64,000 nt of DNA from Plectrocnemia conspersa (GCA_009617715.1 VTFK01000092.1:1922001-1986000), one strand, 5' to 3'. Shown: positions 22,973 to 34,439, numbered from the stretch's first letter. Numbers and translations are program-made. The notes: a model not told the origin generated them from the sequence alone.

Positions 22973-23583
22973 TTATTGATGATTGAATTTAACGTTTTGT
23001 TTCGCGCGATTGAACCACTCTAATCTTTCCTCTTCGCCAAGTTGATTCCAATTGTTGGTATATTCTGTGACCAATTTTTTGAGAGGTTTATCGATACGGT
23101 TTATTTCTGCAATCGATAATATGTGATCAACCAAATATAATTTTAAGGCGCTTTCACTTATAACATCGGCTTTCATCAATTTTTTTCTGCCAATGTCATC
23201 TCATCTGGATGTTGCTTTCTATTAACAGATATAAATCATAAGTTGTATATATTATGATTTATAATAATAAATAAAAACACATATTTTGCACTAACAAAAA
23301 CATTTTCAGTTTTATCACATAATCTTCCTTCAATAATGGGGATCGTTCTATATATACATTCTTTTCTTTCGCCAAATAGGTTTTATATGTAATTATAATT
23401 TTAGAGAAGATCTCTTACTGTAAGTTTAAACTTTTGATTAACATCGAAGTTAGTTATATTAAAGTAGATAGGACTACTCACGAATGGTGCATCAGGATTT
23501 TTCTTTCGAACACTTTGTTGTTGTTCTTTCATATATATTTGAATCCCATTCAAAGGTTTTTTAGGTTTATCGGGATGAATACT
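22973..23583 (-). pseudogene. HMG-box gene relic, three exons with introns (UBF/TFAM-like)
   Basis: On the minus strand three exon-like blocks join with consistent splice phases. Exon a (23583-23482, acceptor TTTTTAG, donor GTGAGT) encodes HPDKPKKPLNGIQIYMKEQQ and then VRKKNPDAPF, the first half of an HMG box. Exon b (23417-23296, donor GTTAGT) continues with EIFSKIIITYKTYLAKEK, the second half. Exon c (23218-22973, acceptor TTAATAG) gives KQHPDEMTLAEK, then a second, degenerate box ending WNQLGEEERLEWFNRAK and a stop. The introns are 64 and 77 bp. HMG boxes bind and bend DNA, and the HPD spacing and paired boxes recall nucleolar factor UBF. Two lesions are seen: a TAA as the first codon of exon b, and a one-base loss in the A-run at 23180-23186. 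Because introns are retained, it is not a processed copy. Assembly error is possible but would have to occur twice. Confidence 0.7.
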
Positions 23584-23833
23584 CTAAAAAGTAATTAAAA
23601 GGCAATAGAAGACTTCGATAATCGATAAGATGGTTGACTCTGATGGGTTGCGGAGAGTCAGTCTGCGATTGGTCCATTTTGCACGGGGATATGTAATTGA
23701 ACGGAGGGCGTCGAAGCATATTTATAACAATATTTATTCCTATATAATTAAGTATTTATTTTTCTGATTAACATATATCAACTACATAATTAAGTATTTA
23801 TCTATACATTATAATAATCTATATATAATAATA
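23584..23833. other. Short spacer upstream of the HMG-box relic
   Basis: The minus strand has an ATG-started frame at about 23680 that runs into exon a out of frame. No earlier exon of the HMG gene was found before the duplication border. Confidence 0.3.
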
Positions 23834-24409
23834 TAAATGTAAGATCGCGATTGCATCCGTAGCCAAAATTGATAAAACATACATAACTCGCGATAAAAAA
23901 TTAAAATCTAATGATAAAGCTATGTATATCATTTTTTTTATACATATTTTTACACATAATATTATTTTATTTGGTTTGTCTTTTTATTATTTTTCCGACC
24001 GTTTCTTTTAACAGAGTCACTTTAAGTTCTATCCATTTCATCATTATTCATAAGTAAAAAATAGATGACAACTTTACATGTACGCCACACAATACGCCTA
24101 AAAGTGACTCTGTTAAATATTTGTTTTATTTAACAGAGTCACTTTGAGGCTTATTGGTGGGACGTTCATTCAAAGTTGTCATTTCTTTTTCACTTATTAA
24201 TAATAACGAAATGGATAGACCTCAAAGTTACTTTGTTAAAAGAAACGGTGTTTTATAAAAACATAATGTTTAAAGTTTGTCTAATCGAAGAAAAATATCG
24301 GTATTTTTTACTAAAGCAGATAATATAAAATAATATTATTTGTAAATATATGTACATATATAACAGAGTGGGTCTAAAAAAACAATTTTTCGAATATCGA
24401 ATTATAATA
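23834..24409. repeat. Segmental duplication copy B, part 1
   Basis: Matches 19108-19663. It begins abruptly in the sequence AAATGTAAGATCGCGATTG, which in copy A lies at the centre of the 19011-19204 hairpin, so only the right arm of that hairpin is present here. Confidence 0.9.
23998..24249. mobile_element. Foldback element (long palindrome), copy B
   Basis: The duplicate of 19259-19503, 252 bp, with the same ACCGTTTCTTTTAACAGAG / GTTAAAAGAAACGGT ends. It has several substitutions in one arm that are not compensated in the other, so it is drifting. Confidence 0.7.
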
Positions 24410-24740
24410 CTAGAACTCAAAATTTGTGTATTTGCATGAAAAAATATTGAAAAAATTATTTATTTTAGAATATCTCAACAATATGTATTTTCGAAAGATT
24501 TGTATTTCGTACACTTATTTATTTCTGTCTGCTCATGTTAAAAGTAACATTAATTAAATTTCAGTTTTTAATGCTTAAGTTAATATCATATAATAAAAAA
24601 TTGCCGTTGTTTATGGTCCATTTTGGAATTCTAAACGTAAAGCACTCGTCGGAGAGTCGTAAAGACTTTAAACGCATATCTTCCTGGTCAAGATATGGTT
24701 AGCATTCATCTGAAGGATGCCACGTCTGAAACGTCTGATA
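24410..24740. other. Sequence present only in copy B
   Basis: 331 bases that replace the 1.35 kb of copy A. No coding sequence, terminal repeats or motif was recognised. Confidence 0.5.
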
Positions 24741-25537
24741 CAATGCCATTTTTGTGTGCTTGATACCGGTGAACACCATGGCAGTTCCGATGTTAATACT
24801 GTTGTTTAAATGAAAATCAACAACGTTTCAGCAAAAAATGAAGATAGTGGATAAAGATTTCACAAAGACAACAGCATTTTATTATTTTTTGCGTGATTAT
24901 CATTTATATTTTCTTGAATCAATGCATACATATGTGTGGTTATGATAGTCCTTGACCTGTGAAAATAAATAAATAATATGCAAAAATAATAAAAGTGACA
25001 TCTATTGAACTTTTTAAAAAAACTTTTTTAATATGATAGTAAATATCTATTTTTTCATTTTTTGTTTCTTAAAATGATCGAAAGATGGCAATAGTATGGC
25101 ATCTAATCAATGAATAAATAATTTTATTTCTTATTTTTAAAACAAACATTTTGCATATTTTTATTTAAAAATACATACCTAAAAATAAAAAACAATTACA
25201 TAAATTTTCGCCAAAAATATTTTATAAATTAAAAAATAAATATAGTTTTATCTCCCAATTTTAAAATTTAAAAAAATACATTGTCTGGTAACTAATAACG
25301 AAATAAAAAAACATGTATCGCGAAAATATTACAGTAATATTCTTTACATCCACTTGCTATTATACTTATTACTTATTCATACTTTCAAATTGAAACATCA
25401 GCAACGTAAATATTATGCAAATTAGATGAAGTTTCTCGCTTGTTTGAAAACAGTGAAAACGTAAAAGCTCAAAAATATTGTACTACGGTCTGGCATACAC
25501 TGCATAGTACAAATCGTTCACCCTGGCGCGTTGACTT

Positions 25538-26017
25538 TGTTAAGGACCGGGGAGGAGGAATCGGCTGGACGAACGATTTGTTTTAAATGAGTACGCTTTT
25601 GTATTGGCTCTGACCGTCGCTCTCTCTCTCTTCGAATTCAAGATCAAGTGTCATCTCTTTATTTGATATTTATATACATTGCACACGTGACGCATTTCCT
25701 TATGCCACATTCCATGAGGTAACATGTACACCATCGATTTGTCCCTTCGATCACGTGACGCATCATCTCTTTGTGACAAAGAGAACAAGTGTAGTACTGT
25801 TTTCGTTATCGAGTATACTATCGCTTCATCGCTTCATTCAAACGAATGATACTGAATCGATCCCTTGTTTGCTCTAATTGCTTTACTATAAACAATCGTT
25901 CATACAACACGTTTTTGGGCGATTAACTAATTCCGTTGCAGCATTGCAATTGCGTCGCAATCTTATTGAATTATATAATAATAGGAACACATAGATTCTA
26001 AATCAGAGTAAATAACA
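25538..26017. mobile_element. Solo LTR inserted in duplication copy B
   Basis: 480 bp absent from the otherwise matching site in copy A, so the borders are read directly from the empty site. It starts TGTTAAGGACCGGGG and ends AAATAACA, giving TGTTA/TAACA inverted ends of the TG...CA type. A 4-bp target duplication flanks it: ACTT on the left (25534-25537) and ACGT on the right (26018-26021), with ACGT in the empty site, so one base has since changed. The size, ends and target length fit a Gypsy/Ty3-type solo LTR left by recombination between the LTRs of a full element. No coding sequence remains. The family and orientation are not determined. Confidence 0.82.
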
Positions 26018-26085
26018 ACGTAATTGTGACGTCATTCGCGACCCGTGACGTCATTCACAGCAGATAGTGTGTGTGTGCGTGACGA
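26018..26085. promoter_or_regulatory. Cluster of CRE-like sites, copy B
   Basis: The two TGACGTCA palindromes and the GCGTGACGAT box of copy A are unchanged here. The LTR has landed at the edge of the cluster, separating it from the upstream sequence. Confidence 0.45.
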
Positions 26086-26327
26086 TCCTTTTTCAGCTGA
26101 AGGCACGTACACGCGACAACACAATAGCCTTCGACTAAATTCCACAAAATTAATCGTTAAATTTTGTCCTCTATCGATATAGAATATTTGTATATCTATA
26201 ATACTCCAGGCGAAATAATTAATACGCCATTAAAATGATATATTAAAATACAGCTAAAAAAGATTTTTGTAAATAAATATTAATAAATAATGAGTAATAT
26301 ATTTATAATTGAAAAAAAATAAAAAGT

Positions 26328-26415
26328 TCCTTCGAGCCGGATTTGAACCAGCGACCTATGGATGACTAATGTAAACCTCTACAGTCCACCGCTCTACCAA
26401 CTGAGCTATCGAAGG
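26328..26415 (-). tRNA. tRNA-Tyr (GTA) with 15-nt intron, copy B
   Basis: Identical to the copy at 22109-22196 over all mature positions, including the A and B boxes and the acceptor stem. The only change is in the intron (AGGTTTACATTAGTC). The pol III terminator is a T-run at 26321-26325 on the transcribed strand. Flanks have diverged more than the tRNA itself, which suggests selection or recent conversion. Both genes look intact. Confidence 0.97.
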
Positions 26416-26664
26416 TCGTGGGGACTGATTGAAATTTTCTTATAAGAGTAGTAGCAAATTTTAATAAGAATATTTTGTAAATATATTAAAATGTAAATTA
26501 TTTTAACAAAAACTAACAAAAAAAAATACTCTTATCAACACAAAATTAAATTTTAATACAATTATCACATTTAATTAATATTAAACAATTTTTCGACTAA
26601 AAAAGTTAATAATTGAATAGAATTTTATATTTGTTATGTTTTATGATGATTAAAATATATACTT

Positions 26665-27070
26665 TATAAAAAAATATGTCCTTAAAATTGTTAATATAAA
26701 ATAGTACTAAAAATTTAACCTATTTATTTTTTAGTAAATAAATAAATTCGTATATATGTAAGTTATATTAAGTGATTATTCAAAAAAAATATTTTTAATA
26801 ATTAATTCTAAGTAGATTTAAAATTATTTTATTATGATACAATGTATGCTTTTTCAACTATTATAGACGCATTGGGAAAACCTCAGGTTGAGATTTATAA
26901 TAAATAAACAAATAAAAAGATCACCAAACTTGTGAATATGAATGTAAATTGAAACGTTAAATAAATACATGGATATGTAATCTTATTTGAACATGTTAAT
27001 CTTAAATATATTTTTTGGGTTCAATAAAACTAAAGGTAATTCAAAAACTAGACCTGAATTATTTTAGATT
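26665..27070. other. AT-rich DNA, no gene seen
   Basis: Beyond the end of the tRNA duplication. No features recognised. Confidence 0.5.
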
Positions 27071-27079
27071 AATGTTTTC

Positions 27080-27480
27080 TGTATAATGAGAGAAACTGAC
27101 CAAAATACCAGCTGATGTACTTCAGGGAAGTATACTTGAGCCGTTTCTTTTCATTCTATTATATATACTAATGATATTCCAATTAAAAAAATACTAAGCT
27201 ATTGCAGTTAAACTACAAAAATCCCCTGAAAAGAAAAAAAATATTTTATGAAATGGAGAATTAAGATTAATCAAGACAAAATAAAATCAATAATATTTAC
27301 AAAACGTAGACAACTCTTGGCTGCACCCAGTGTGAACAATGGCATAACATTGAATGGAGAGCGTGCGTTAAATACTTGGGTATACACTTAAATTCAACAA
27401 ACATATCCGAGCTTCGGTCAAAAGGGCTTGGCGCCATTGCGGCTCTGAAACCAATTTTAATAGAAAAAGCGCGTTAAATA
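27080..27480 (+). pseudogene. Jockey-like reverse transcriptase relic
   Basis: Frameshifted fragments on the plus strand match jockey-clade RT order. First comes a degraded PQGS-type box reading LQGSILEPFLFILL and then NDIP (27115-27190). Next, after loss of the catalytic ADD segment, come KWRIKINQDKIKSIIFTKRR (27250-27310), NNGITLNGER and VKYLGIHLN (27325-27400). A KILVYKQLIR-like step follows at about 27490. Several stops and an internal deletion make it dead. It is a different LINE family from the one at 0.4-3.2 kb. Confidence 0.7.
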
Positions 27481-27739
27481 AATGAAATAAAATCCTAGTC
27501 TATAAACAATTAATCAGACATTTTTTATTTATCCCTTCTTTTTTAATTTGTAAAAGTTTTATGTATCCTTGAAGTTTACTACACTTTATTAATATTTTTT
27601 TTATTGTATAAATTAACAAATTCCTTTTCATTTCTTGGACATGATATTTAGAATGACCTCTAAATTAATTTTGCAGGTGGTTGCAACCCAGTGCCATTTG
27701 TAATTGATAAATAAACATAATTATTACATACCTGGAATT

Positions 27740-30700
27740 TCCCAAAATATTTTCAGGGAAATTGGAATCCCATGAAGGAAACTTTAGTGGCCTTCTTTCT
27801 TTACATTTAAAATAATTAATAAGTAATTCTGAATTTTTCCATATTTATCTGCTTGCTAAGCTTCAGCATATCAACGCCATCTACGTATTTTAATATTCTT
27901 GTTAAACTATAAAAAAGTATACATCACATAAATTATAGTTTCATAGCTTTATGTGTAGACTTTTTCGAGCGATAATTTCCTTACGGCCCTGATACAATTT
28001 TCGCCATTTTCACACAAGCCTTTTGTGTGTGTATGTGTGTCGCTCACGCTTGCGCGTAATGCTCGAATATCGACCGATTATTATATACAGGGGGTCACCG
28101 AAAAACAACGTGATATTAAATGATGGTATAATGCTCGCAAAACACGCAATTATCGCAAAACAAACCGAATGAACGCGACCCATTTGCATACGATAAAAAA
28201 AGTACTTACTAACGAAACGAGAGTGAAAGTTCACTTTCATACTTTTCTAATTATTGCGCATTTTAACGGCGCAAGCTGCGTAAGGATATAACGTTCTCTC
28301 TTTGCGGGAACATTAAAATACTTAGAAATTAAGAAAGGGTTATAATTTCTTTGTATATTTCTTATAGGCAATCTTTGTGTTACATTTTAGCAGTGAATGG
28401 AGGTTAAGCGATAGGATTTTTTATTTATTTATTTTCCGCAGAAAAAACGTAATCCAATAAACACGATTGACATAACCTCAAAGTCAATTTCGTTAGACAG
28501 CGCCTTTCAACGGCTAACAACATAACCTCAACGTATATGAGCGAACATTCATAAAGATACGAAACGTTAACTCCAGATAATGTCAAACTTTGAAATCGCG
28601 CGAATTTTTTTAAATATTTTTTTTATTCAATAAGAATTAATTATAAACATAAATATTTTATAAAATAAATTTACTTAAACTGTTTTATTAATTTAAAGCA
28701 TGAGAAAAAATTGCTGGTTTTACTTAAGGAAACAAAGTTATATACCTAATTTTATATTAATTGATTGCTAGTAGTGAATCACTAATTGACGATTTGTCAC
28801 AAAAGAGTGAAACTGATTTCTGTGAAAAAGTAAAAACAAACTTTCAACAGCTTCCTAGAATTGAAATTAATTACTGAAGTAAAACCCAAAAATGTTTTTG
28901 ATTTCTCAACTAAAGTGTTATGTTAATTACTTTGTGTAATATTATTATTAGTTCTAAGTGTAAAATGTGACATTTGATTTGTGTATAACTGAAAGTAAAA
29001 AATCGTATATAGTTTTCTCTTACTTATTACACATAAAAATGGTATAAATGAACTTAAAATATAATTGTTTCATAATATATATGTACGAATATATATACAT
29101 ATATAAATTTAAAAAATAAATTGTTTTTATATATTTTATAAAAAAAAATTAAAAGATCTAATTTTAATATAACATAAAAGTTAATTATTAAAATCTTTAA
29201 TTAAATCTAATAATAACACGATATCTTTTGTGTTTATTATCCCTTAATGATATCATCCCATATCTTAAAAGACCTAAGGTTTATATAAAAAAAATATACA
29301 TTACACTATAAATTATTATTACGAATATTCTTACGATGGACTATACGTGGATAAACACGCTTATTATTTATTTTACATTTTTTTATTTACTGAGTAATGG
29401 AAAAAAATATATGCCTCAATATATCCTGCGGAAAAATTAATTCATTAATAAATCCAAAACAAACTATTTTTTACGATGAATCCAATTCTCACATTCTATA
29501 AAAATAGCTATCAATTACTTAATTTTATAGAATAACCATTTGAAAAACTTTACTACACAAACACATATTTTTTTATAGCCCAATGCAATGTAGAATAGAT
29601 AAGATATCTCAAACACGCGAAATGACACATTGGAGATTTGTGCGACTCTTATTAATAAAATAAACATCCAAATCCTTGTGTAACACATAACGTTATCCAC
29701 AGTGATAATTTCGTTAATGGTTTAAAACTTGATTAAATATATTTTTATTCATAGCTATAAACATACATTCAACAATGTCAAAATAAATCAATTTTGTATC
29801 GATAGTAGATCTATTAATAATACCATTCTATCTAGAGTTATTATAATTAATAAGTTTTTCAGATTTAAAATATAAAGTTTATATAAAAAGCTCTGAACAT
29901 TGATCTATACTATAAAACAGAAAGTATATGTGTCTATCACAAAAACTCCTCCAAAAAACAGTGAACAATAGCAACGTGTCATTTGCACATAGGTCAATTG
30001 CTAGGTCAACTGAGCTAAATAACGACGTGCTGACAACCGATTACGTGCTATTTCAATACGTAAAAACAACAAGAGACTAAAAATATCCTAGATAGCAAAG
30101 TATTGAAATACTTTTGTAATAACAGGATAAATAAAGAATGAATTTGAATCTATATACATATAATAAAGTATGAGTCGAATTGCATTTTTTTTGTAATATG
30201 CTTCCTTATACAATTCTAGCAACCAGATATATTTATTGAAGACTTTTCTATTCGTCAAAATATTATTGTAAAATACATATTAAAATTAAAATAAAATTTG
30301 GTAAATTAAACTATGGATCAATATGCGAAATGCGACGTCTATCTAAATTTCCTCCATGAGAGTTTGTATTTTGGCCTCAATCTAATGAAAGTCTTAGTAT
30401 AATACTATACTTAGTTTAGAACGTTCATTAAGTTAGGCTTAGGTTAGAACAGCAAATGGACGTTTCGCAACTGTCAATTTAAGTTTCATAGACATTTTAA
30501 AGCAGCATATAATTTCAGTTAAATTATATTTTCGCTAGTTAAAAAAATGCTTTCACGCCTTTGAAAAACATTTGTGAATAGAATGTTTATCGGCATGTAT
30601 AATATGACCGAAATTCACAGAATTCATTCGTTGAACGAAACAAAATGTTGAAAAGGTCCACCCTTTATAAACGTTAAACGCTTATCTCAAAAATAGGTAT

Positions 30701-31430
30701 GCATCGCAAATTTTTGAGAAGTTTGTTTTACGTTTTTGTATTTGTTGTTTAAGACGGAAATATTATATTTCAATCAATATTATAATTCTGTCGTGGTTAA
30801 TTTATTTATAGTAAATTCATTTATATGCAAATGTAAATTGGTGAAAATATATTTGGACTTTACCAGTAAAAATATAACTTTACTCAAAAATACATATACA
30901 CTATAACATTTATACATCGCATGTAAATAAATTATTGTATGTAATGGAAAAGTTGAAATCATATAATTTTACTAGAATTTGACAAATAAATTATATTTTT
31001 ACTGTAAAAATATATGTCTACCGGTGAAAAATAGCATATTTTTAAGATTGATTCTTAATAAAATATGCGAATATTCAATTATTCAACTATATGAATATTT
31101 ATAAAATATTAGTTTATTTTAAGATAAATTTAGAGTGAAACAATTTGTATACTTGAGTAACACAGATAATCGTTCTTTCTGCCAATATACCCAAGTGACT
31201 AGTGCCGCTCCATGATATATGGTCTTGATGTGCCTTTGTTTTGTTTCGAAATACAAGACAATGAGACGCTTCATCTCAAAAAAAAAAATTAACATAGCAA
31301 TATTTGAATTCGACATATTTTTTATAATTTTTGTTAATGATTTATTGACAATTTTCACCAAAAACTAAAATATAATAGAAAATTAATAAAAGTGTCTATT
31401 TCCTAATTGATAGAATTTATCAACATAAAA
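27740..31430. other. AT-rich DNA, no supported gene
   Basis: Contains a slightly CpG-richer patch at 27970-28290, with a TG-repeat stretch at 28020-28045. A block at 29900-30130 begins TCTATACTATAAAACAG, reminiscent of some Helitron starts, but without a convincing end. No coding exon was recognised. Confidence 0.4.
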
Positions 31431-31434
31431 GTAA

Positions 31435-31725
31435 TTAACATTTAAATGAATTCTTAAAAATGATAAATATTTTACGGCCCAACTCATTTAAAGCATTGTC
31501 GTGCATGAGAATTGTACCCTTTGACTGTAAAGTGTAGAAAGCAAAAGTCACAGTACTTGGTATAGTTTGTAAAGTTTCACCATGATTTATTTTTAAATGA
31601 ATTATTTCAAACCATAATTTTTTGGGAAATTTAGCACAATACACTATGATCGAGAAATTTATCGTTTCTGTTTCTGACGAACTAAATGGTATTTATTCAG
31701 TAAGTGCGACACCCATTTCTCAAGT
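31435..31725 (-). pseudogene. Possible mariner transposase relic
   Basis: Reading down the minus strand from about 31725: LEKWVSHLLNKYHLVRQKQK resembles the mariner WVPHELT region. A frame at 31644-31435 then has NHGETLQTI and GTILMHDNALN, resembling the PGETVN and ILLHDNARPH motifs that surround the second catalytic Asp of mariner transposases. Stops and deletions separate them, and no terminal inverted repeats were found. The identification rests on short motif matches in the right order. Confidence 0.4.
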
Positions 31726-31739
31726 ATATTTTTAGTTAT

Positions 31740-32150
31740 TTTAAATAGTTACTGACGCTTAGATATTTCGTTTTTGAACTGTTATGGATAGTTTTGAGGC
31801 AAACACGATATTTTCGAAGCACCACTACACCATTAGTTTCTCAATTAATAGTACTCACATCAAAATGTTTAGTTCACGAAAAGATTCTGCTGTTTTACCA
31901 CCGGTATTTATCTTGTAAGAAAAATGCCATTGCTCCTTTTTTATATTCGAATTCAATATTACTAAAAAGCAAACTAAAAAATGATATTAACTTGAACGCG
32001 ATTTAATAATATTTTAAATGAAAAAGATAAGGTTATACAAAACTGAAATTATGTTTCTTGCAACTTATAATATCAAAGAAGTCGATTATAGAACCTGCAT
32101 ATTTGTTGAAGTCGACCATACAAAATAATTTTCACTAGTTTTCACTCTGT
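31740..32150. other. AT-rich DNA, no gene seen
   Basis: A 70-codon plus-strand frame here has no recognisable features. Confidence 0.4.
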
Positions 32151-32161
32151 TTTCATATTAA

Positions 32162-32569
32162 TTAAAAAGTCAATAGTTTCCTCGACTCCCGATTCTGATT
32201 CCCTTTTAAAAGAATCAGCTGTGAAACCTCCATCTGAAAAGTTGCAGAGCCTTTGCCACGGACGAAGGCTGATTGTGGGCGTTGGGGCGCAGGCGCGGCC
32301 CCCTGCCCCTCGCCTCCCAGGGCCAGGGGTGCCGGCTGAGCCCCTGCATTGGCGCCGCGGCCCCACCAGTCGCCCTCCCGCCACACGAGGGAGCCGTTCG
32401 TTTTCGCCCGGTTTTGGCGGGACCTTGATAATGAAGTGACGGGAGGCCGCGAAAGCTCCACGAGGGGCGCCGTTTTCACACTATGCCCTCCCCCAGCATG
32501 CACCACTGAGATTTTATGACCCACACCCGCCACGACCGCACACAATAATAATAATAACACTCTCGCCAT
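32162..32569 (-). CDS. Probable first coding exon of a secreted protein, unrecognised
   Basis: A GC-rich open frame on the minus strand in otherwise AT-rich DNA. It starts MARVLLLLLCAVVAGVG, a classic signal peptide with likely cleavage around residues 17-25. After that it is rich in Gly, Ala, Pro and Arg. The frame is open for 135 codons, but GC content drops at about 32220, so the true exon may end before the frame's stop. A weak donor lies near 32230 (GAG|GTTTCA). Upstream on the same strand there is a credible leader intron: acceptor TATATTTTAG at 32613 and donor CCAA|GTAAAC at 32734/32733. Function is unknown, and the low-complexity middle could also be GC-rich leader sequence. Confidence 0.45.
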   Translation of the reverse strand: MARVLLLLLCAVVAGVGHKISVVHAGGGHSVKTAPLVELSRPPVTSLSRSRQNRAKTNGSLVWREGDWWGRGANAGAQPAPLALGGEGQGAAPAPQRPQSAFVRGKGSATFQMEVSQLILLKGNQNRESRKLLTF

Positions 32570-32611
32570 TCCCAGATTACTTTTAATCCGTATTTACAAA
32601 ACGTAAATTAA

Positions 32612-32830
32612 TCTAAAATATATACATATATACAAAATTATATATTAATAATAATAATAATACTAAATAAATACGTATATATATATACACATATAAATTG
32701 TTATTGTGTTACTACCGGTCCTCCTTTGTTTACTTGGAGAGTGATCTTCGTGAGTCTGTGATGCTGGCCCAAGTCTGCGCTCCGTCTTCCAAATGAAAAT
32801 GTCGCGGTTCCCGTCTCGAAAAGGTTAAAT
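32612..32830 (-). promoter_or_regulatory. Candidate 5' leader exon and intron of the 32.5-kb gene
   Basis: On the minus strand a GC-richer block at 32830-32734 ends in the donor CCAA|GTAAAC. It is followed by a 121-bp AT-rich intron (32733-32613) ending TATATTTTAG, then 43 bases to the ATG at 32569. The arrangement fits a non-coding first exon. The transcription start was not located. Confidence 0.4.
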
Positions 32831-32834
32831 TGAT

Positions 32835-34050
32835 GTTGTATTAAAAAAATCATCATCGTCATCATCATTTTTCAATAAATAAAATACGGATTTATTCTTA
32901 ACTAAGCTCTGATCTACATGTGATGTTTACACAGTGTTAATCTTCTACTCAAACTGTTGTTTACAGTTTCCCATTATCCATATAATTAATTATTGGAAAA
33001 GGCTAATAAAACAATCTAACGATCAAAGCTTAAACAAATTCAATAAACATTTATTATCAATAGCAAAAACTAGTCTTATAATATATCGATTATATATTGT
33101 ACTTTGGATTTTTTTATAATTTGTTTAACAAATTTATTTCGGTAAGAAACTGTTTTTTTCAATATATATATATATATACAAAAAACTCCACTATAAATTA
33201 CAATATTTATTATGTAACATAACTTATCATAATCGATACTGAATGTGATTAAGCAATTATAATAGTTCAAGTAAATGTAACAATACATAATAAATTAACA
33301 TTTTAAAAGCTTATGCATTATAAACACAACATTATTGGTATTAAAATGATGGATTGGAAATCAACGTGTGTTTTTACAACTTTAGTTAGTCCAAAATTAT
33401 TATGAAATTTCATAATTTATAGTGAAATTTTATTACAAATTTATTATTGAATTTTTTTTGCGATTCACATTATTTTTTATTTATTTTTTAAATTTATAAA
33501 TATAAACCAAAGGAAAAAGTTTACTATGAATTACACCTAAATGTATTTGTAATATATTATCATATAGTTACAATAAATAAAATATTATTAAAAATTACTT
33601 TTGCGCATTAAGTCAATGTAAAAGTAACGATAAATAATAAATTCAATTTCTTAAAAGAAAAATTAATTATTCTCTACATATATTGTTAATAATATAATGG
33701 TATCAATATACCATTTTACAGTAACTCATTAATACTATATTAATAACAACATATATAGAAAATAATCCATTTAAGATAAATATAATTTATAGTGCAGGCT
33801 TTGAGTCGGGTATTTATTTATAGATTTAGCAAAAATAAAAAAATATTACGAGAATCGCAAAAAATATGTATTATAACGTTTTTTTTTATTTTGCTGTATT
33901 TTTTTTGTCACAAATTTATGCAGATCACAAATGTATATTACTAAAATATTTTTTGCGATTCGCGTAATATATTTTTATTTAATCTATAATAAAATACCCG
34001 ATGCAAAATCTCCACTATTAATTATATTTTTTATATAACATCATCATAGT
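32835..34050. other. AT-rich DNA, no gene seen
   Basis: Includes a short TA run at 33163-33177. Nothing else was recognised. Confidence 0.5.
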
Positions 34051-34057
34051 TTATTAT

Positions 34058-34175
34058 TACCAGCGCGATAGATAAGTGGTATAAGTCTCTGACTATTGAC
34101 ATGAAAGACCTTGCTTCGAATTATATACAAACCGTATATGAGAGACCGGAATTAGTGATTATTATACAATAAATT
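34058..34175 (+). mobile_element. tRNA-derived SINE, family S, copy 1
   Basis: Shares GTATAAGT(C/T)...CTGACTA, GAAAGACC, a TTCGAA B-box-like site and the 3' landmark GGAATTAGTGATTATTAT with the copies at 34440-34570 and 46870-46985. The B box is damaged here. Confidence 0.6.
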
Positions 34176-34179
34176 TATA

Positions 34180-34256
34180 ATTCTGATCGATCATCACAGA
34201 TTAGGTTTACCTAGTTTTACCTAATCTCACGGTTGAATATCGTGATGATTAATTAA
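34180..34256 (+). repeat. Small foldback element, copy 2
   Basis: The best preserved of three copies. The ends GATCATCAC and GTGATGATTAA pair, as do the inner ATTAGGT and ACCTAAT. The other copies are at 17266-17345 and 35470-35545. Confidence 0.55.
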
Positions 34257-34439
34257 ATCGAGTTAAGACGTACACATCTTGTATTGAAAATTCTCATAGA
34301 GAATATCTTATATGTATTATAAAATAGAAATAATCAATAATAAAAATCCAATTAAAACACAAAGTTAAATATCTTCATTATCCATATAAAATGTAATTTA
34401 AACATATTATTATATTATATAAAAATAATATATATAAAT

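Larger units (their letters stand above)
24741..26664. repeat. Segmental duplication copy B, part 2 (contains tRNA-Tyr and LTR)
   Basis: The partner of 21012-22446. It is interrupted by the solo LTR at 25538-26017, which splits the sequence exactly where copy A reads GCGTTGACGTAATTG. Confidence 0.92.

Noticed and set aside
29902..30130. Helitron-like start TCTATACTATAAAACAG
   Set aside because: No CTRR end with a hairpin at the right distance. A small AAAGTATT/AATACTTT hairpin is present, but the terminus does not fit.
31119..31361. 80-codon minus-strand frame next to the mariner-like relic
   Set aside because: Its residues do not follow mariner motif order, so it was left out of the relic call.
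32221..32439. Plus-strand frame in the GC-rich block at 32.3 kb
   Set aside because: It is the antisense shadow of the minus-strand frame with the signal peptide and leader intron.
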